Source: Arion vulgaris
Lineage: Eukaryota > Mollusca > Gastropoda > Stylommatophora > Arionidae
Length of the DNA: 64,000 nt
Direction of reading: 5' to 3'
Assembly (NCBI GenBank): GCA_020796225.1
Contig: CM036764.1
Location: forward strand, 21,218,733-21,282,732
Under the pieces are notes generated by a model. That model searched no databases, had not been told where the DNA came from, and saw nothing but the letters and a program-made list of their open reading frames with translations. Each line of letters begins with the position of its first letter. The stretch's first letter is position 1. The position numbers were made by a program, and so were the translations under genes. This document shows positions 54,126-64,000 of the stretch, in pieces.

Positions 54126-54435
54126 TGGTATATGCCGTCTTTCTACAAACACGTACGAAATCGCAAAGACACAGTAAACAAAATCGATTAAATGCAATAT
54201 CACAATAATCACAGAGAAGCAAGCTTAGAATCAGGCTGAATTACAGATCTTGATTACAGACAATACACACTAATGCATGTCTGGGAAAAATATCAAGTTT
54301 GACAGGGGCAATCACAAGCTAAAGATTAAGTGTGCACATTATGCAATTACTACTTAGAAGGGAAAAAAAAACAATTACTGGCAAATTTGAAAGTGCAATA
54401 GGAAATGTTAGACTGCTAATCATCATATGATATGT
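54126..54435. other. Stretch with no recognised feature
   Basis: Nothing recognised. Confidence 0.45.
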
Positions 54436-54439
54436 CAGC

Positions 54440-54545
54440 TGGCGTAGGTAATCGACGATTTTAACAAAAGTCTGTCATTAGTATTTGCTATTTATTAGTT
54501 CAGATGCTGCCATTTTTAGTGTCATGACATTATGATGTCCATTTC
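54440..54545 (-). repeat. LINE-3 3' end, diverged
   Basis: GCTGGCGTAGGTAATCGACG, GTCATTAGTATTTGCTATTTA and AGTTCAGATGCTGCC parallel 61305-61375. Confidence 0.5.
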
Positions 54546-54589
54546 TTTATCTCTTTTGTCATGTATGTTTATAATAAGCTTTCTGTATC

Positions 54590-54865
54590 AGGGAAGACTG
54601 CAGTAAAGCTATGTAGCAATGGTGAAACACGTAAAAAATAGAGTACTGTTGTTTTACATAGTACAAAAACAATAACACCGACATTTCGACCAAAATACCT
54701 TTATCAAGAAAAGGATACAACTGAAATGAAGAAATTCAGACTTATTTTACGGCATCCCTAACATATAGTCTGACAATAAATCCCTAACGGCACTAACATG
54801 AAAATATGCGACTATAAACGGAAACACACCCTCTCCAAAAAACCACTCAGAAATGGAAATAATAA
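54590..54865. repeat. R1 repeat, long copy
   Basis: GGGAAGACTGCAGTAAAGC, GTGAAACACGTAAAAAATAG, ACATTTCGACCAAAATACC, TTTATCAAGAAAAGGATACA and CTAACGGCACTAACATGAAA align with the outer sequence at 55290-55920. Confidence 0.8.
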
Positions 54866-55336
54866 GATAAAACAACAACAATGAAACATATACATAACAT
54901 ATATAATGTGATACACACATTAGGGAGCATGAAAGAGAAGCATTAAGAAGCATAATGATGTAGTGCGCGTTGAGTCCATCATGTCGCAAGGTACCATATA
55001 AAGTTATAGAACGATGCGTTTTTCTAGAGCTTTTATAGATGTTGAACAACACGAGTGATTAGAAAAACCTTGTTGTAATCTTGATCATATACGTAAATGG
55101 TTAGACGTCCATGTTCATAACTGTATTGTAACGATTATTTCTATCAAAGAAACAGCTATCTATTTCACCAGCCAATGTTACCAGCGGAGTCATATCTCTG
55201 TCAGATCTTTCTATTGTAATTTCTCTCGCCATGTCTATATTTAGCTAATTGCCTTTCTATAACAGATACTATTGTCGTTATGAGGGAAGACTGCAGTAAA
55301 ACTTTGTAGCAGTGGCGAAACATAAACACAAAGTAC

Positions 55337-55758
55337 CAGTGGCGGCTCATGCTTATTTTTGTTAGTTGGGCCAGACACTGTGGCGTCTGTGGCTTAGGGG
55401 TTAGTGACTCGGTCTATTAGCCCCAACGTTCTGAGTTCGAATCACGCTGCGGACAATTTGGTTGCAAATTGTTTCGCGTGGATATTCACAAAAGGACGAT
55501 GAAACCACCCGTTCAGAAAGCAATGGCAAACTACTGAACGTAATAATGCTTAGAAAATCACAAACAGCGTTAAAAGCTGGGGTTGATTTCGCAAAGTCAT
55601 GTAAAGGATATGCAACTAAATTGGGCCAGACACAAATTTTCGGGAAAATCATGGTTTTAGGTTAGATTATATTTTAATTTATAAAATAATAAATACATGT
55701 TACACATTATTTTTGGTGAGGCCCGGCCCCACTGGCCCTTAATGACGAGCCGCCACTG
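55337..55758. mobile_element. hAT-type MITE (TIR CAGTGGCGG) interrupted by a SINE
   Basis: Begins CAGTGGCGGCTCATG and ends GACGAGCCGCCACTG. The 8-bp duplications CAAAGTAC at 55329-55336 and 55759-55766 are identical. Same family as 3850-4007; without the SINE and one copy of its duplication it is about 167 bp. Confidence 0.92.
55379..55620 (+). repeat. SINE-B2 nested in the MITE
   Basis: Flanked by the 13-bp duplication TTGGGCCAGACAC (55366-55378 and 55621-55633). Head GTCTGTGGCTTAGGGGTTAG (A box) and TGAGTTCGAATCACGCTGCG (B box), body CCCGTTCAGAAAGCAATGGC, end AAAGTCATGTAAAGGATATG. Confidence 0.93.
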
Positions 55759-55950
55759 CAAAGTACTGTAGTTTTTCGAAAACAATAACAATTCATAGCA
55801 ATGTTGCGACCAAAAGGCCTTTATCAAGCAAAGGATAGAAGATAAGTGAAGAATTTCACTCTGCACCAGCACACAACATGTAGAATCAAACAATAAGTTC
55901 CTAACGGTCCTAAAATGAAAATATGGGACTAAAACGATTCACGAAATAAA

Positions 55951-56610
55951 TGCAAAAACTAGAAGTGGAAAAAAGAAGATAAACAATAAAAATCAAATAT
56001 ATCACAGATACATGCATTCATTATTAGCTGTGTTTATTTTGATGTACCTCTCTACTCTTTGAGTGAATACGTTTCGAAACCGACTGGAACTGGTCATACA
56101 TAAGTCACTTATACTTGGAAAATCTAATCTTAACCCGCACGCATCTTGTTTGTGGTTTTCGGTTTCAATGTTCATGTGATGTGGCCACGCGCCATGACGC
56201 CGCGCATGTCGACACTTGTTGGCCTTTCAACTATGTGTGTGTGTGTGTACGCGACCTTTCTCAAATCATGGTATACAAAACAGTTTACTATAGAATGTGG
56301 CGTTGTCAATAGAACGAGCCAAAAATAAAAATGGAGCTGTAACTAGATATTAGTACTTTATTCCGTATAAGTTTATCTAAAGATGGTGCCATGTTAAAGA
56401 CAACTCATTCATATGATATATGTATTTAAAAGTGTATAGAGTTCACAGTTGGAATATTATAAGTTAATTTTTCCTAAGTTAGGTACTTAGACCATATACA
56501 GTGAACTAGTCTCGTAATAGTGTTTACTTAGACCAAATTCTGTGAACTTGCCTCGTAATAAGGTGTTTACTTAGACCAAATTCAGTGAACTAGTCTTGTA
56601 ATAAGACAAG
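55951..56610. other. Stretch with no recognised feature
   Basis: A short local triplication, ACTTAGACCA plus TTCAGTGAACTAGTC-type words at 56485-56600 (spacing about 50 bp), and a (GT)n of 6 at 56235. No gene. Confidence 0.45.
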
Positions 56611-56614
56611 TTTA

Positions 56615-57015
56615 ATAATTCATCTCGTACCGTTATACGTTACTTAGGACCTGCAAGTAATTTCTCCATACCTCTCTATCCTGGGTAACTCGTTCAATCT
56701 TCTCCATGGAACTGAGACCGATATTTCTTGCCTCTCTCAGCAAAGTTCGTTTCAGGGTCTACCTAGGGCGACCTCTCTTTCTTGAAACCTTTCGATCCTA
56801 CTTTAGTGCCTGCTTTGATATGTTCTTTGACCATTTATTCTCACGGTATGTCCAACATATCTCCTTCTTCACCTTCTTATAACAGTTGTTACTAGTGCCC
56901 AGACATTTCTCTGATTTTATCACTTCTCCTGAATTCGTCCCATTTTATGTTAAGTATTTTTTCGCAGACATTTATTTTCAAATACATTCAACTTGTTTTC
57001 TATATCTTTAATCAT
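56615..57015 (-). pseudogene. LINE-2 C-terminal end, longest copy
   Basis: Minus strand from 57015: ELEMIKDIENKLNVFENKCL, RKILNIKWDEFRRSDKIREM, SGH, then with frameshifts the WRYV/HxxRR and KRGRP blocks, then REARNIGLSSMEKIERVTQD and the VWRNYL-like end. It reaches further into the ORF than the other four copies but has stops in the middle. Confidence 0.8.
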
Positions 57016-57579
57016 TTCCAACTCTGGCTGGCATATGTTAGGATTGATACAACATTTGAATTGAAAATTTCGTACTTTAATTTTAATACTATATAGTAGT
57101 AAAACAAAATTACGAATTTTCATATAACGATTGTTATATAACTTGCAGTTCCATATTTTATTTAGACTTTTAAAAGCTGAAATAGTTTCGTAATACGGTG
57201 TTTACATATATACTGATTTCATGTTTATACGGTGACCTGCATCGCATTGTGATGGAGCAATGATCGGCTCATTTCGAAGTAAGTCACTGTATTTATTGTT
57301 TGTCTAGCCGGTTTAGTATCTCCTTCACATTGGAATGACAATGATATGAGTATTTGATATGTTAATTAGATGTACACTCTACGCGTTGATTTCAATAAAA
57401 TAACTGAAGCATTTAATTCTATTTATTAAATATTCTAATTTATTCCATATAAAATCGTTGAATGATCTTGTCCGTACACCTGTCCTTATGGTTTCATTTC
57501 TTACTGTACTCCTTCTTATTTTACTTGTATAATTTCGAATACACACAACATCACATTATGTAACTTTGCGTTTGTCATT
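57016..57579. other. Stretch with no recognised feature
   Basis: AT-rich; nothing recognised. Confidence 0.45.
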
Positions 57580-57587
57580 TTCTAGAA

Positions 57588-57889
57588 CAGCGGTTTCCAA
57601 ACTTAGCATTATCACGGACCCATTTTAAATATTTTTTTCTGCCTGGACACCCAACAGTTTCTAAATATCAAAATGGATAGGGACGAATTGTCTGTGTTAC
57701 AATAGTAAACAATGTCTGCAATTTAATATTTTAAATAAACAACAGAGAAAATATTAGACCTATAATTGAGCTGAAATTTATTTTTCTGTTTGAAATGTCA
57801 AAGATCATATTTCTTCAAGCGCTTGAGGACCCCTGTGAGTACCTCGTGGACCTAGGGGTGTCCGCGGACCCCCAATTTGGAAAACACTG
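57588..57889. mobile_element. hAT-type MITE, 302 bp, TIR CAGCGGTTTCCAAA
   Basis: Starts CAGCGGTTTCCAAACTTAGC and ends CCCCCAATTTGGAAAACACTG. Identical 8-bp duplications TTCTAGAA at 57580-57587 and 57890-57897 (itself a palindrome). Internal sequence is shared, reversed, with 43605-43690. Confidence 0.9.
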
Positions 57890-58044
57890 TTCTAGAACTA
57901 TTCTTGTCAACACCAGGTAGAACAACCTAGGAACAAACATGCCTTATTATCTGTCAGTTTTATTTGCATATTTACTTTATTATAAAAAAATGTGTGCTTA
58001 TTGGTAGTTGAGTGCCAATATGGGGTGGGGGGGGGGGGTGGAGG

Positions 58045-58205
58045 TGGAAAGAAGTGGTTAAGACGTTTGTCTTGCTTTCTGAAGGTTGTGGGATTGAATC
58101 AAGACCTCGTCGTTCAGCTCACATGTGCATTTTTATCCAGAGATCCCTATCATTGCTTCTGGAGTTATGGAGTTCGTGCTTTGCGTACCACTCTCGACAG
58201 ATGAC
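58045..58205 (+). repeat. SINE-A copy, 3'-truncated
   Basis: Head with GAAGTGGTTAAGACGTTTGTC and GGTTGTGGGATTGAATC, body TTGCTTCTGGAGTTATGGAG and TTCGTGCTTTGCGTACCAC. Preceded by a G-rich run (58021-58049). Confidence 0.75.
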
Positions 58206-58218
58206 GTGTCTTATTTTT

Positions 58219-58860
58219 GTCGTCATACTGTAACCGAGTTATTGCGCAGTGTCGTGGTTTGCTGTTTTTATCTTGCAGTGCTCTAGTGGCTTGGTGATAG
58301 TTATTTTGTCGTCATACTGTAACCGAGTTATTGCGCAGTGTCGTGGTTTGCTGTTTTTATCTTGCAGTGCTCTAGTGGCTTGGGTGATAGTTATTTTTGT
58401 CGTCATACTGTAACCGAGTTATTGCGCAGTGTCGTGGTTTGCTGTTTTTATCTTGCAGTGCTCTAGTGGCTTGGGTGATAGTTATTTTTGTCGTCATACT
58501 GTAACCGAGTTATTGCGCAGTGTCGTGGTTTCATGTGCTTTTATCAGAGTGCCTAGTGGGTTTGGAGTATAGTTGTTTTGTAACTCGACATACTGCTTAG
58601 CGCATAGTTATTGCGCAGTGTCGTGGTTTGCTGTTTTTATCTTGCAGTGCTCTAGTGGCTTGGGTGATAGTTATTTTTGTCGTCATACTGTAACCGAGTT
58701 ATTGCGCAGTGTCGTGGTTTGCTGTTTTTATCTTGCAGTGCTCTAGTGACTTGGGTGATAGTTATTTTTGTCGTCATACTGTAACCGAGTTATTGCGCAG
58801 TGTCGTGGTTTGCTGTTTTTATCTTGCAGTGCTCTAGTGGCTTGGGTGATAGTTATTTTT
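58219..58860. repeat. 91-bp tandem array, seven units, derived from a LINE 3' end
   Basis: Units start at 58219, 58308, 58399, 58490, about 58584 (damaged), 58679 and 58770. The unit contains GTCGTCATACTGTAACCGAG, TTATTGCGCAGTGTCGTGG and CAGTGCTCTAGTGGCTTGGG. On the minus strand one frame reads ITITQATRALQDKNSKPRHC followed by AITRLQYDD, the style of a LINE ORF2 C-terminus, and the array abuts such a LINE end at 58862. A single unit exists at 48750-48838. Confidence 0.92.
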
Positions 58861-58861
58861 G

Positions 58862-59095
58862 TGTTTTGACATGATTTTGCTGTCATCTATCCATATTCTC
58901 TCGTGATCTTCTTCTCACCTTCTTGGGACTGTATACAGTAGAGCTTGGATGCATTCTTATTAAGTGGCCGAACCATTTCATTATTTGTTTCTCAATGTAA
59001 TTCAAACAAGGTTCTGTCCAACTTTCTTTCTTCTGCTTGATTGTTGCTGGTAACTTTTCGCAGACGTCGCTTTCACATGTAGTTATTGTTTACGA
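58862..59095 (-). pseudogene. LINE-1-like C-terminal part next to the 91-bp array
   Basis: Minus strand: EIMKWFGHLIRMHPSSTVYS-like residues (58985-58930), then PKKVRRRSRENMDR with the basic motif. Same family section as 48870-48985. Confidence 0.7.
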
Positions 59096-60120
59096 CTGTG
59101 CTTTGCTCGCTGTTATGTTTAGCTCTGGTAACATGGTGGCGTGTCAATGAATTAAATCCTTCGCGTTTATTTCTTTTTTATGTGTAAATAACGTTGTTTT
59201 CATCACATCACACACACACACACACACAACCGCCATTCTACAATCTATCATATTTGATTGCTGCTTGATTTCTTTTATCACGCGATTCTCAAAATGAACT
59301 TCATTGTACACAAGTTTCACAGCCTAAAGTAATTTAAATGTTATTTGCTTTTAATTAATCACAGCCGAAACTTTGATATAAGGAAGAAAGAAAATAAATA
59401 AACTAACTAAATATAAACTAAACATTCTAATTATTAATGTAGCCTGATGTTAGTTTTTCACACACACTTTTATCCGTTTAAATAAATAAATAGTTTGTGA
59501 ATCGTGTTTTTCGATGTTAACTATCACCACGCTGTCAGTATCTGAATGACTTTATTTCTGACCAGTTCTCCCACTTCCATCGTTGTATACACAGTTTACT
59601 TAATCTGCTGTTGCCATCGTAGTCTTGGGGTCCTCTCATATTTCATAAACTATATCCTCCATTGTTGTTCACTCTCTAGGCTACCATTATATTTAATATG
59701 ACAAAAATAGAACACCTTTTCGAAATGTGATGTTTATAAGCCAATATGTTATTCGATGTTCATGTCTGTAGTATGTCTTTATTTTTGTTTTTCTCTCTGT
59801 CCAAGGCCTTCTAATACACGTTTCTGTAGTTAGTTTCAAACGTTTCAAATTTCTTCTTGAATGTTTGTGCTATGGTCCATGATTTATATCACATGTTGCA
59901 TCATGAATAATACATGCACTCAGTTATCTTTACTTGTGTGTTGAAGTGTGTTATCAGTTTTTCATAATAGTTAATATCTGAATTGTCATTGATATTCTCC
60001 TTCTGAGTTATTTAGTGGTATCCATTTCTGTTTTATTACTGAGCAACGATATATTCAACATTTATAACTTTTTTCAATTTTTTAACAATCCATCTTTCTT
60101 CTGTTCTTTAATCCTGTTTT
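59096..60120. other. About 1-kb stretch with no recognised feature
   Basis: Contains (CA)n at 59209-59229. Some minus-strand words around 59540-59900 hint at decayed LINE coding sequence, but I could not anchor it. Confidence 0.35.
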
Positions 60121-60124
60121 GTTC

Positions 60125-60345
60125 CCAGCGTGTTCGTAGTGCGTTGGACTACGGGTGACTAGTCCTCTGTAAGTGCGTGTTCAACTCCGCGGACTGTCAG
60201 AAAAGCTACAGGTTCCCCAGATTTACGGTGTTCGTGGCACCGAAGCGAAGGGTTACGATGTCCATGACACCGAGCCGAAGAGCTTTCAGCTCAAGTGCTT
60301 CTGGATCGGGAAAAAAATCCTGGTTTTGCCTAGCAGCGTCAAAAC
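60125..60345 (+). repeat. SINE-D copy
   Basis: CCCAGCGTGTTCGTAGTGCG, GTGCGTGTTCAACTCCGCGG, AGAAAAGCTACAGGTTCCCC, TTACGGTGTTCGTGGCACCG and GCTCAAGTGCTTCTGGATCG. The head is slightly more diverged than at 48045. Confidence 0.88.
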
Positions 60346-60369
60346 AAGAAGAGATGTCTACAACGAGTT

Positions 60370-60595
60370 TTACGTGTGTGCTTCATAAACAGTGTTTTCC
60401 GTCGTCTTTGTTATCGCTGTGTCCACCATTTGCGTGGACGACCTTTTGATTTGAATCTACTGTATCGTAATAAGATTGTTCTTTAATGCATACTATCTGT
60501 TGGTAAACTGCTTATGTGGCCGAACCACATAATTTGCTTTTTCTTGATGAAGTTCAGTACTGATATTGTACCCACTTGTTTACCTGTTTTTTTGT
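60370..60595 (-). pseudogene. LINE-1 (window label) C-terminal end
   Basis: Minus strand: SVLNFIKKKQIMWFGHISSL-like residues (60575-60500), then a basic KGRPRKWWTQR-like stretch (60450-60420). Parallels 24500-24720. Frameshifted. Confidence 0.65.
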
Positions 60596-60599
60596 TATT

Positions 60600-61265
60600 G
60601 ATGGCAATGTTGGATTGTCATCTTATTTTGTCACTAGAAATGATCTTAGCTACATCTGTATGCAGAATCAGATTCTACAGGGTGTTCAAGATACAAACAG
60701 TTCCATTGACAAATCAAAAGTTGTCATGCACGCATTTAGTTTTATCAATTTACTATTTAAACCGGTTCTGACCAGCTCGTCCTTTCGTCACATTTATTCA
60801 TCTCCCCTTCCCGCATCATAATTACACACCCTCACAAAAAGACTATCTCACTTGACCTATACTACGTCATAATTGGACCTTCTCATTTTCATAAACATAT
60901 GTCAGATTGGCTCCCTTGACGAGGCTGCTTTTGCCTTGATTTCCCAGTAATATTCACGGTATTGTTTAGTTGAAATAAAAATGAGCTGTTCTAACATGTG
61001 ACTGTATTTGAAATGAGAAATGTTACACATGAAATCATATTTCTACCAACTTTGAAAGAATTAAAACATTTTGTGATTTTGGTACTACCTGACGACATTT
61101 CTCATAATATTTTCTACATATTTGTTAAATATAAGTATGGAAAGCAGAAGCAGTCTTGCATTAATCCCATTTTTGTACCCTGAATCATCATTTTTCAAGA
61201 GTGACCGGTTTAGAAATGAAGAATAACTACACAGTAGATCTCACGACCATTCATACAGTCACAAT
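60600..61265. other. Stretch with no recognised feature
   Basis: Nothing recognised; small frames lack support. Confidence 0.4.
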
Positions 61266-61269
61266 ATTC

Positions 61270-61960
61270 CAATGTCCTGGTAATCATCATCATCAGGTGC
61301 CGTGCTGGCTGGCGTAGGTGATCATGGATCTCCACAACTCTCTGTCGTTGGTGTTTGCTATCAACTCAGATGTTGACGCTCTACTGTGCCATGAAGTCAG
61401 GCTATCCAAAATTTTTTGTCTTCCTGTCTCGTCTACCCTCGATTTCACCGGTTGTCACAATGTGTTCTAATCTAAACCTCCCTATCTCATCACATGCCCG
61501 AAAAATGATGACTGCCTTTTTCTTATATTAATAATAAGCTTTCTCTGTTTCTTGATCTCATTCAACACCTCAACATTAGTCATTTTAGCAGTCCATGGGA
61601 TTCTCATCATTCTTCTGTAAAACCACATCTTTGTGGCCCTCAGAGAATGTCCTGGTACCTTTTCTAACTTGAGTAGACTAGGAGGTAGATTGTTACAGCA
61701 ACTGATCATCGTATAAAAGAATAATAATTCCTTTCGTACCGTTATACGTTACATAAGGCCTGCAAGCAATTTCTACATACAGCTCTCTCCTGGGCAACTC
61801 GCTCAACTGATCATCGTATGCTGATGTGCAAATCCAGTTCTTTGCTACTCTACCACTCTAGACGACAATTCCTGTCTCCGCTTCAATGTAGTTGGTAAAA
61901 TACCAACATTCATGCCCGCGTTATTACAATACTCACGTCTTTGGTTCTAAAGATCATGAG
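61270..61960 (-). pseudogene. LINE-3 (window label) C-terminal end, interrupted
   Basis: Minus strand: upstream part 61960-61820, then LPPSLLKLEKVPGHSLRATK, MWFYRRMMRIPWTAKMTNVE, VLNEIKKQRKLIINIRKRQS, SFFGHVMR, and after a stop REKLEHIVTTGEIEGRRDRK and a final helix, ending in (GAT)n. The blocks follow LINE ORF2 order: a kinase-like MWFYRRM helix, the FFGHVMR turn, a GRR-type basic motif. A 90-bp LINE-2 fragment splits it. Confidence 0.8.
61715..61804 (-). mobile_element. LINE-2 insertion of 90 bp with 15-bp target-site duplication
   Basis: The last 90 bp of LINE-2 (GGTACGAAAGG and AATTATTATTC read on the minus strand) flanked by AACTGATCATCGTAT at 61700-61714 and 61805-61819. An extreme case of 5' truncation. 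Confidence 0.92.
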
Positions 61961-62810
61961 ATTAAATACAAGTAAAATTGACTTGTATTTTAAAATGTTA
62001 AGCCATGTAACTCCACATCGTGATCTGTTGAGCCATTTTATGGTGTCATCGTGATCTATCACCATATGTCGTTATTTGCTTTACATGATATGTACATCCT
62101 GTTTCCTATGTCACTGATGTGTTATCTGTTTTAATAGCTATTTTGTTGTTTGAGCTTTTATGCCCTAATACCTTCTGTTTTTAATCCCCAAATTAATTTC
62201 CTAATGTTTTACATTTTTTTAAATTGTCGATCGTTTTTAGGGAGGATCATGTTTAATTTGTTGTTGTTGGTGATGATCGTCTCCAGCAACGATTACGTTT
62301 AACGTGTTAGTGTTGTTGACGATCCCCGAATGTATATGAGTCATGCACCCTTTATCACTGTGCCAGGCAATGGAGTTGGTACTCTCCACTCCAGGTTGGT
62401 GTTTCTCCTAGCTACCCTTTTTCACGTAATGATTTTCTAAAGTTTCCCTATCAAATCCCAGAAGTTGCCTGGCTTATGTAATGAGGAACATACAGTGAAC
62501 TGTTGTCTTCTAATTCTGGACTCATAGATTATTGTGTAATCTCACATTTATATTCGTTGATTAATGCTTATTTCACAAATGCTATTGTTATGTATATAAG
62601 AAAACATTTTCTTCTAGAATTTGGTCATAATGGACTTTGCAGCTGTTTACACATATAATATAAACATTAAAAACGTGGAAAGAAATATTTAGAATCAACT
62701 TCATATCACTGCTTATTTTATTGTAACCTAACGAAAGTGTAGACGACAGTGCACTTACACAGTAGTTTCAGTGACAGTTCTTAATTTGTCCTAAGTTTAT
62801 AAACTCTTGT
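61961..62810. other. Stretch with no recognised feature
   Basis: Nothing recognised. Confidence 0.45.
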
Positions 62811-62814
62811 TCTG

Positions 62815-63015
62815 CCCGCCTGCCCAGCGTGTTCGTAGCACGTTGGGCTGTGGGTGACAAGCCCTCTGTGAGTACGGGTTCAATTCCGTGGGCTGGCAGA
62901 AAAGCCACAGGTTCTCCAGATTTACGGTGTTCGTGGCACCGAACCGTAGGGTTACGATGACCATGGCACCGAGCCGAAGAGCTGAAAAGCTCAAGTGCTT
63001 CTGGATCGGTATTTA
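62815..63015 (+). repeat. SINE-D copy
   Basis: GCCCAGCGTGTTCGTAGCAC, GTACGGGTTCAATTCCGTGG, GGCTGGCAGAAAAGCCACAG, TTACGGTGTTCGTGGCACCG and TGCTTCTGGATCGG. Confidence 0.9.
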
Positions 63016-63720
63016 AAAAAACTGGTTCTCATTTTGACGGAGTAGATTAGCTACAGACCCTGTCGGGATTTGAACATAATATGGTCACAAAATGATATAA
63101 TATATTTGAAAAATGATGGTTGATAGTTTATCAAGTTGTCATTATGTGTCATAGCCATACATTCTGACGATTATGTGGAACATACGATATTTACCGCATT
63201 CGTATGCGCATATAAATATGCAATTTCACGCGTACTGTAGTTGAAAATGACGACCATACTCGAAGATTGCGCTCCACCCAAGAACAGCGTGCTGTTGCAA
63301 TATGTTTTTTTGTTCAGTTAGAGGACTTGTGTCACTTATATTCATACGGAAATGTTTTAGTCTATAGTGGCAAGTGTTTGTCACCAAACACAGTACACAG
63401 TTGGATAAGTTACCACTAGAACGTTTGAACATTGTATATCGGTCTGGTGTTCTTGTACAGATTGTGACAAAAGCGTTGGTGTCAGTCGAGAAGATTATTC
63501 AAACCAACAAGCAGATAGCGATAGACTGTTGCAACTATTATGATTTTCTCATGGTTTTGTCTATATAGCATAATGTACGATTTGTTGAAAGTTTGATGAA
63601 TGCGACGTTCCGCAAGGGGCATGCTACTTACTTGACGAAAGTTTGCATCTCATTTAAGTCTTTTCTTCTTTAAATAGCTACATTTGATACATACTACAGT
63701 TATATATGAACATGAAAATC
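63016..63720. other. Stretch with no recognised feature
   Basis: Open frames at 63226-63432 (minus) and 63374-63568 (plus) overlap each other and have no splice or domain support. Confidence 0.4.
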
Positions 63721-63724
63721 CTGG

Positions 63725-63952
63725 CATATCATTTACAGGACGTAGCCATCAACAACAGTAAACGAGTCGTCGATTTTCTAGGTACCACTTATACGTTCAG
63801 TAGTTTGCCATTGCTTTCTAAATGGTGAAGCCGACTTTTACCATTTGTAAAAATCTCACGGAAACTAATTTGCTTGCAAACTTGCCCACGCGGAGTTTGA
63901 ACCAGGTACGCTTGCGTTGTGATCGAACTCCGCTTAAACTACAGATGTTATA
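63725..63952 (-). repeat. SINE-B copy
   Basis: Minus strand: TAGTTTAAGCGGAGTTCGATC (A box region), AAGCGTACCTGGTTCAAACT, body TTTAGAAAGCAATGGCAAAC and ACTGAACGTATAAGTGG, end GTTGATGGCTACGTCC. Confidence 0.85.
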
Positions 63953-64000
63953 TATACGTTGGTAATTTAATTAATCTCGCTATCAATGTGATACTAAAAA

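Larger units (their letters stand above)
55285..55950. repeat. R1 repeat interrupted by a MITE
   Basis: Left part GGGAAGACTGCAGTAAAAC to ACACAAAGTAC (ending 55336), right part from 55759, CAAAGTACTGTAGTTTTTCG, GCGACCAAAAGGCCTTTATC, AAGCAAAGGATAG and CTAACGGTCCTAAAATG. Removing 55337-55766 restores an R1 like 54590-54865. Confidence 0.85.

Overview
The window reads as repeat-rich, AT-rich, intron-dominated DNA from an invertebrate animal. Nothing suggests bacterial, viral or organellar DNA: there are no operons and no long conserved reading frames, but there are tRNA-derived SINEs, 5'-truncated LINE fragments, hAT, piggyBac-like and Tc1/mariner-group DNA transposon relics, minisatellites and long (TA)n tracts. 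A lophotrochozoan, perhaps a mollusc, is my guess from the SINE and transposase types. That placement is inference and not firm. The names SINE-A to SINE-F, LINE-1 to LINE-5, R1 and R3 are labels for this window only.

Layout. 0-6.6 kb: SINE and LINE fragments, a 48-bp minisatellite, a hAT MITE that landed in that minisatellite, a 1.1-kb hAT relic with recognisable transposase pieces, and a piggyBac-like MITE. 6.6-11.1 kb: a 28-bp satellite in two blocks joined by a blurred segment that looks like a corrupted second copy of the left flank. 11.1-26.9 kb: LINE ends and SINEs around one good candidate exon (13349-13514). 27.4-28.2 kb: two more candidate exons separated by an intron made almost wholly of a minisatellite. 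28.5-40 kb: MITEs, (TA)n tracts, SINEs, a 30-bp minisatellite and LINE ends. 40.8-42.2 kb: a broken transposase of the IS630/Tc1/mariner group with about 83 residues between its second Asp and the Glu. 43.6-48.3 kb: a hAT relic, a 37-bp minisatellite and a TTAA-flanked fold-back element. 48.7-64 kb: LINE ends, RNase H remnants, a 29-bp minisatellite, a three-level nested insertion, a LINE-derived 91-bp tandem array and more SINEs.

The only host coding sequence I can argue for is a plus-strand chain of three exons (13349-13514, 27405-27545, 28100-28205). Splice sites are good and reading phase is kept across both introns. The product would be a membrane protein that I cannot name. Everything else that is open to translation is either transposon debris or a tandem repeat whose unit happens to lack stop codons; the three reading frames of about 1,100 residues over the 28-bp satellite are the clearest example.

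No new multi-gene system is visible. The most informative content is the order of insertions: exact target-site duplications show which element jumped into which, and two tandem arrays appear to have grown from the 3' ends of LINEs.
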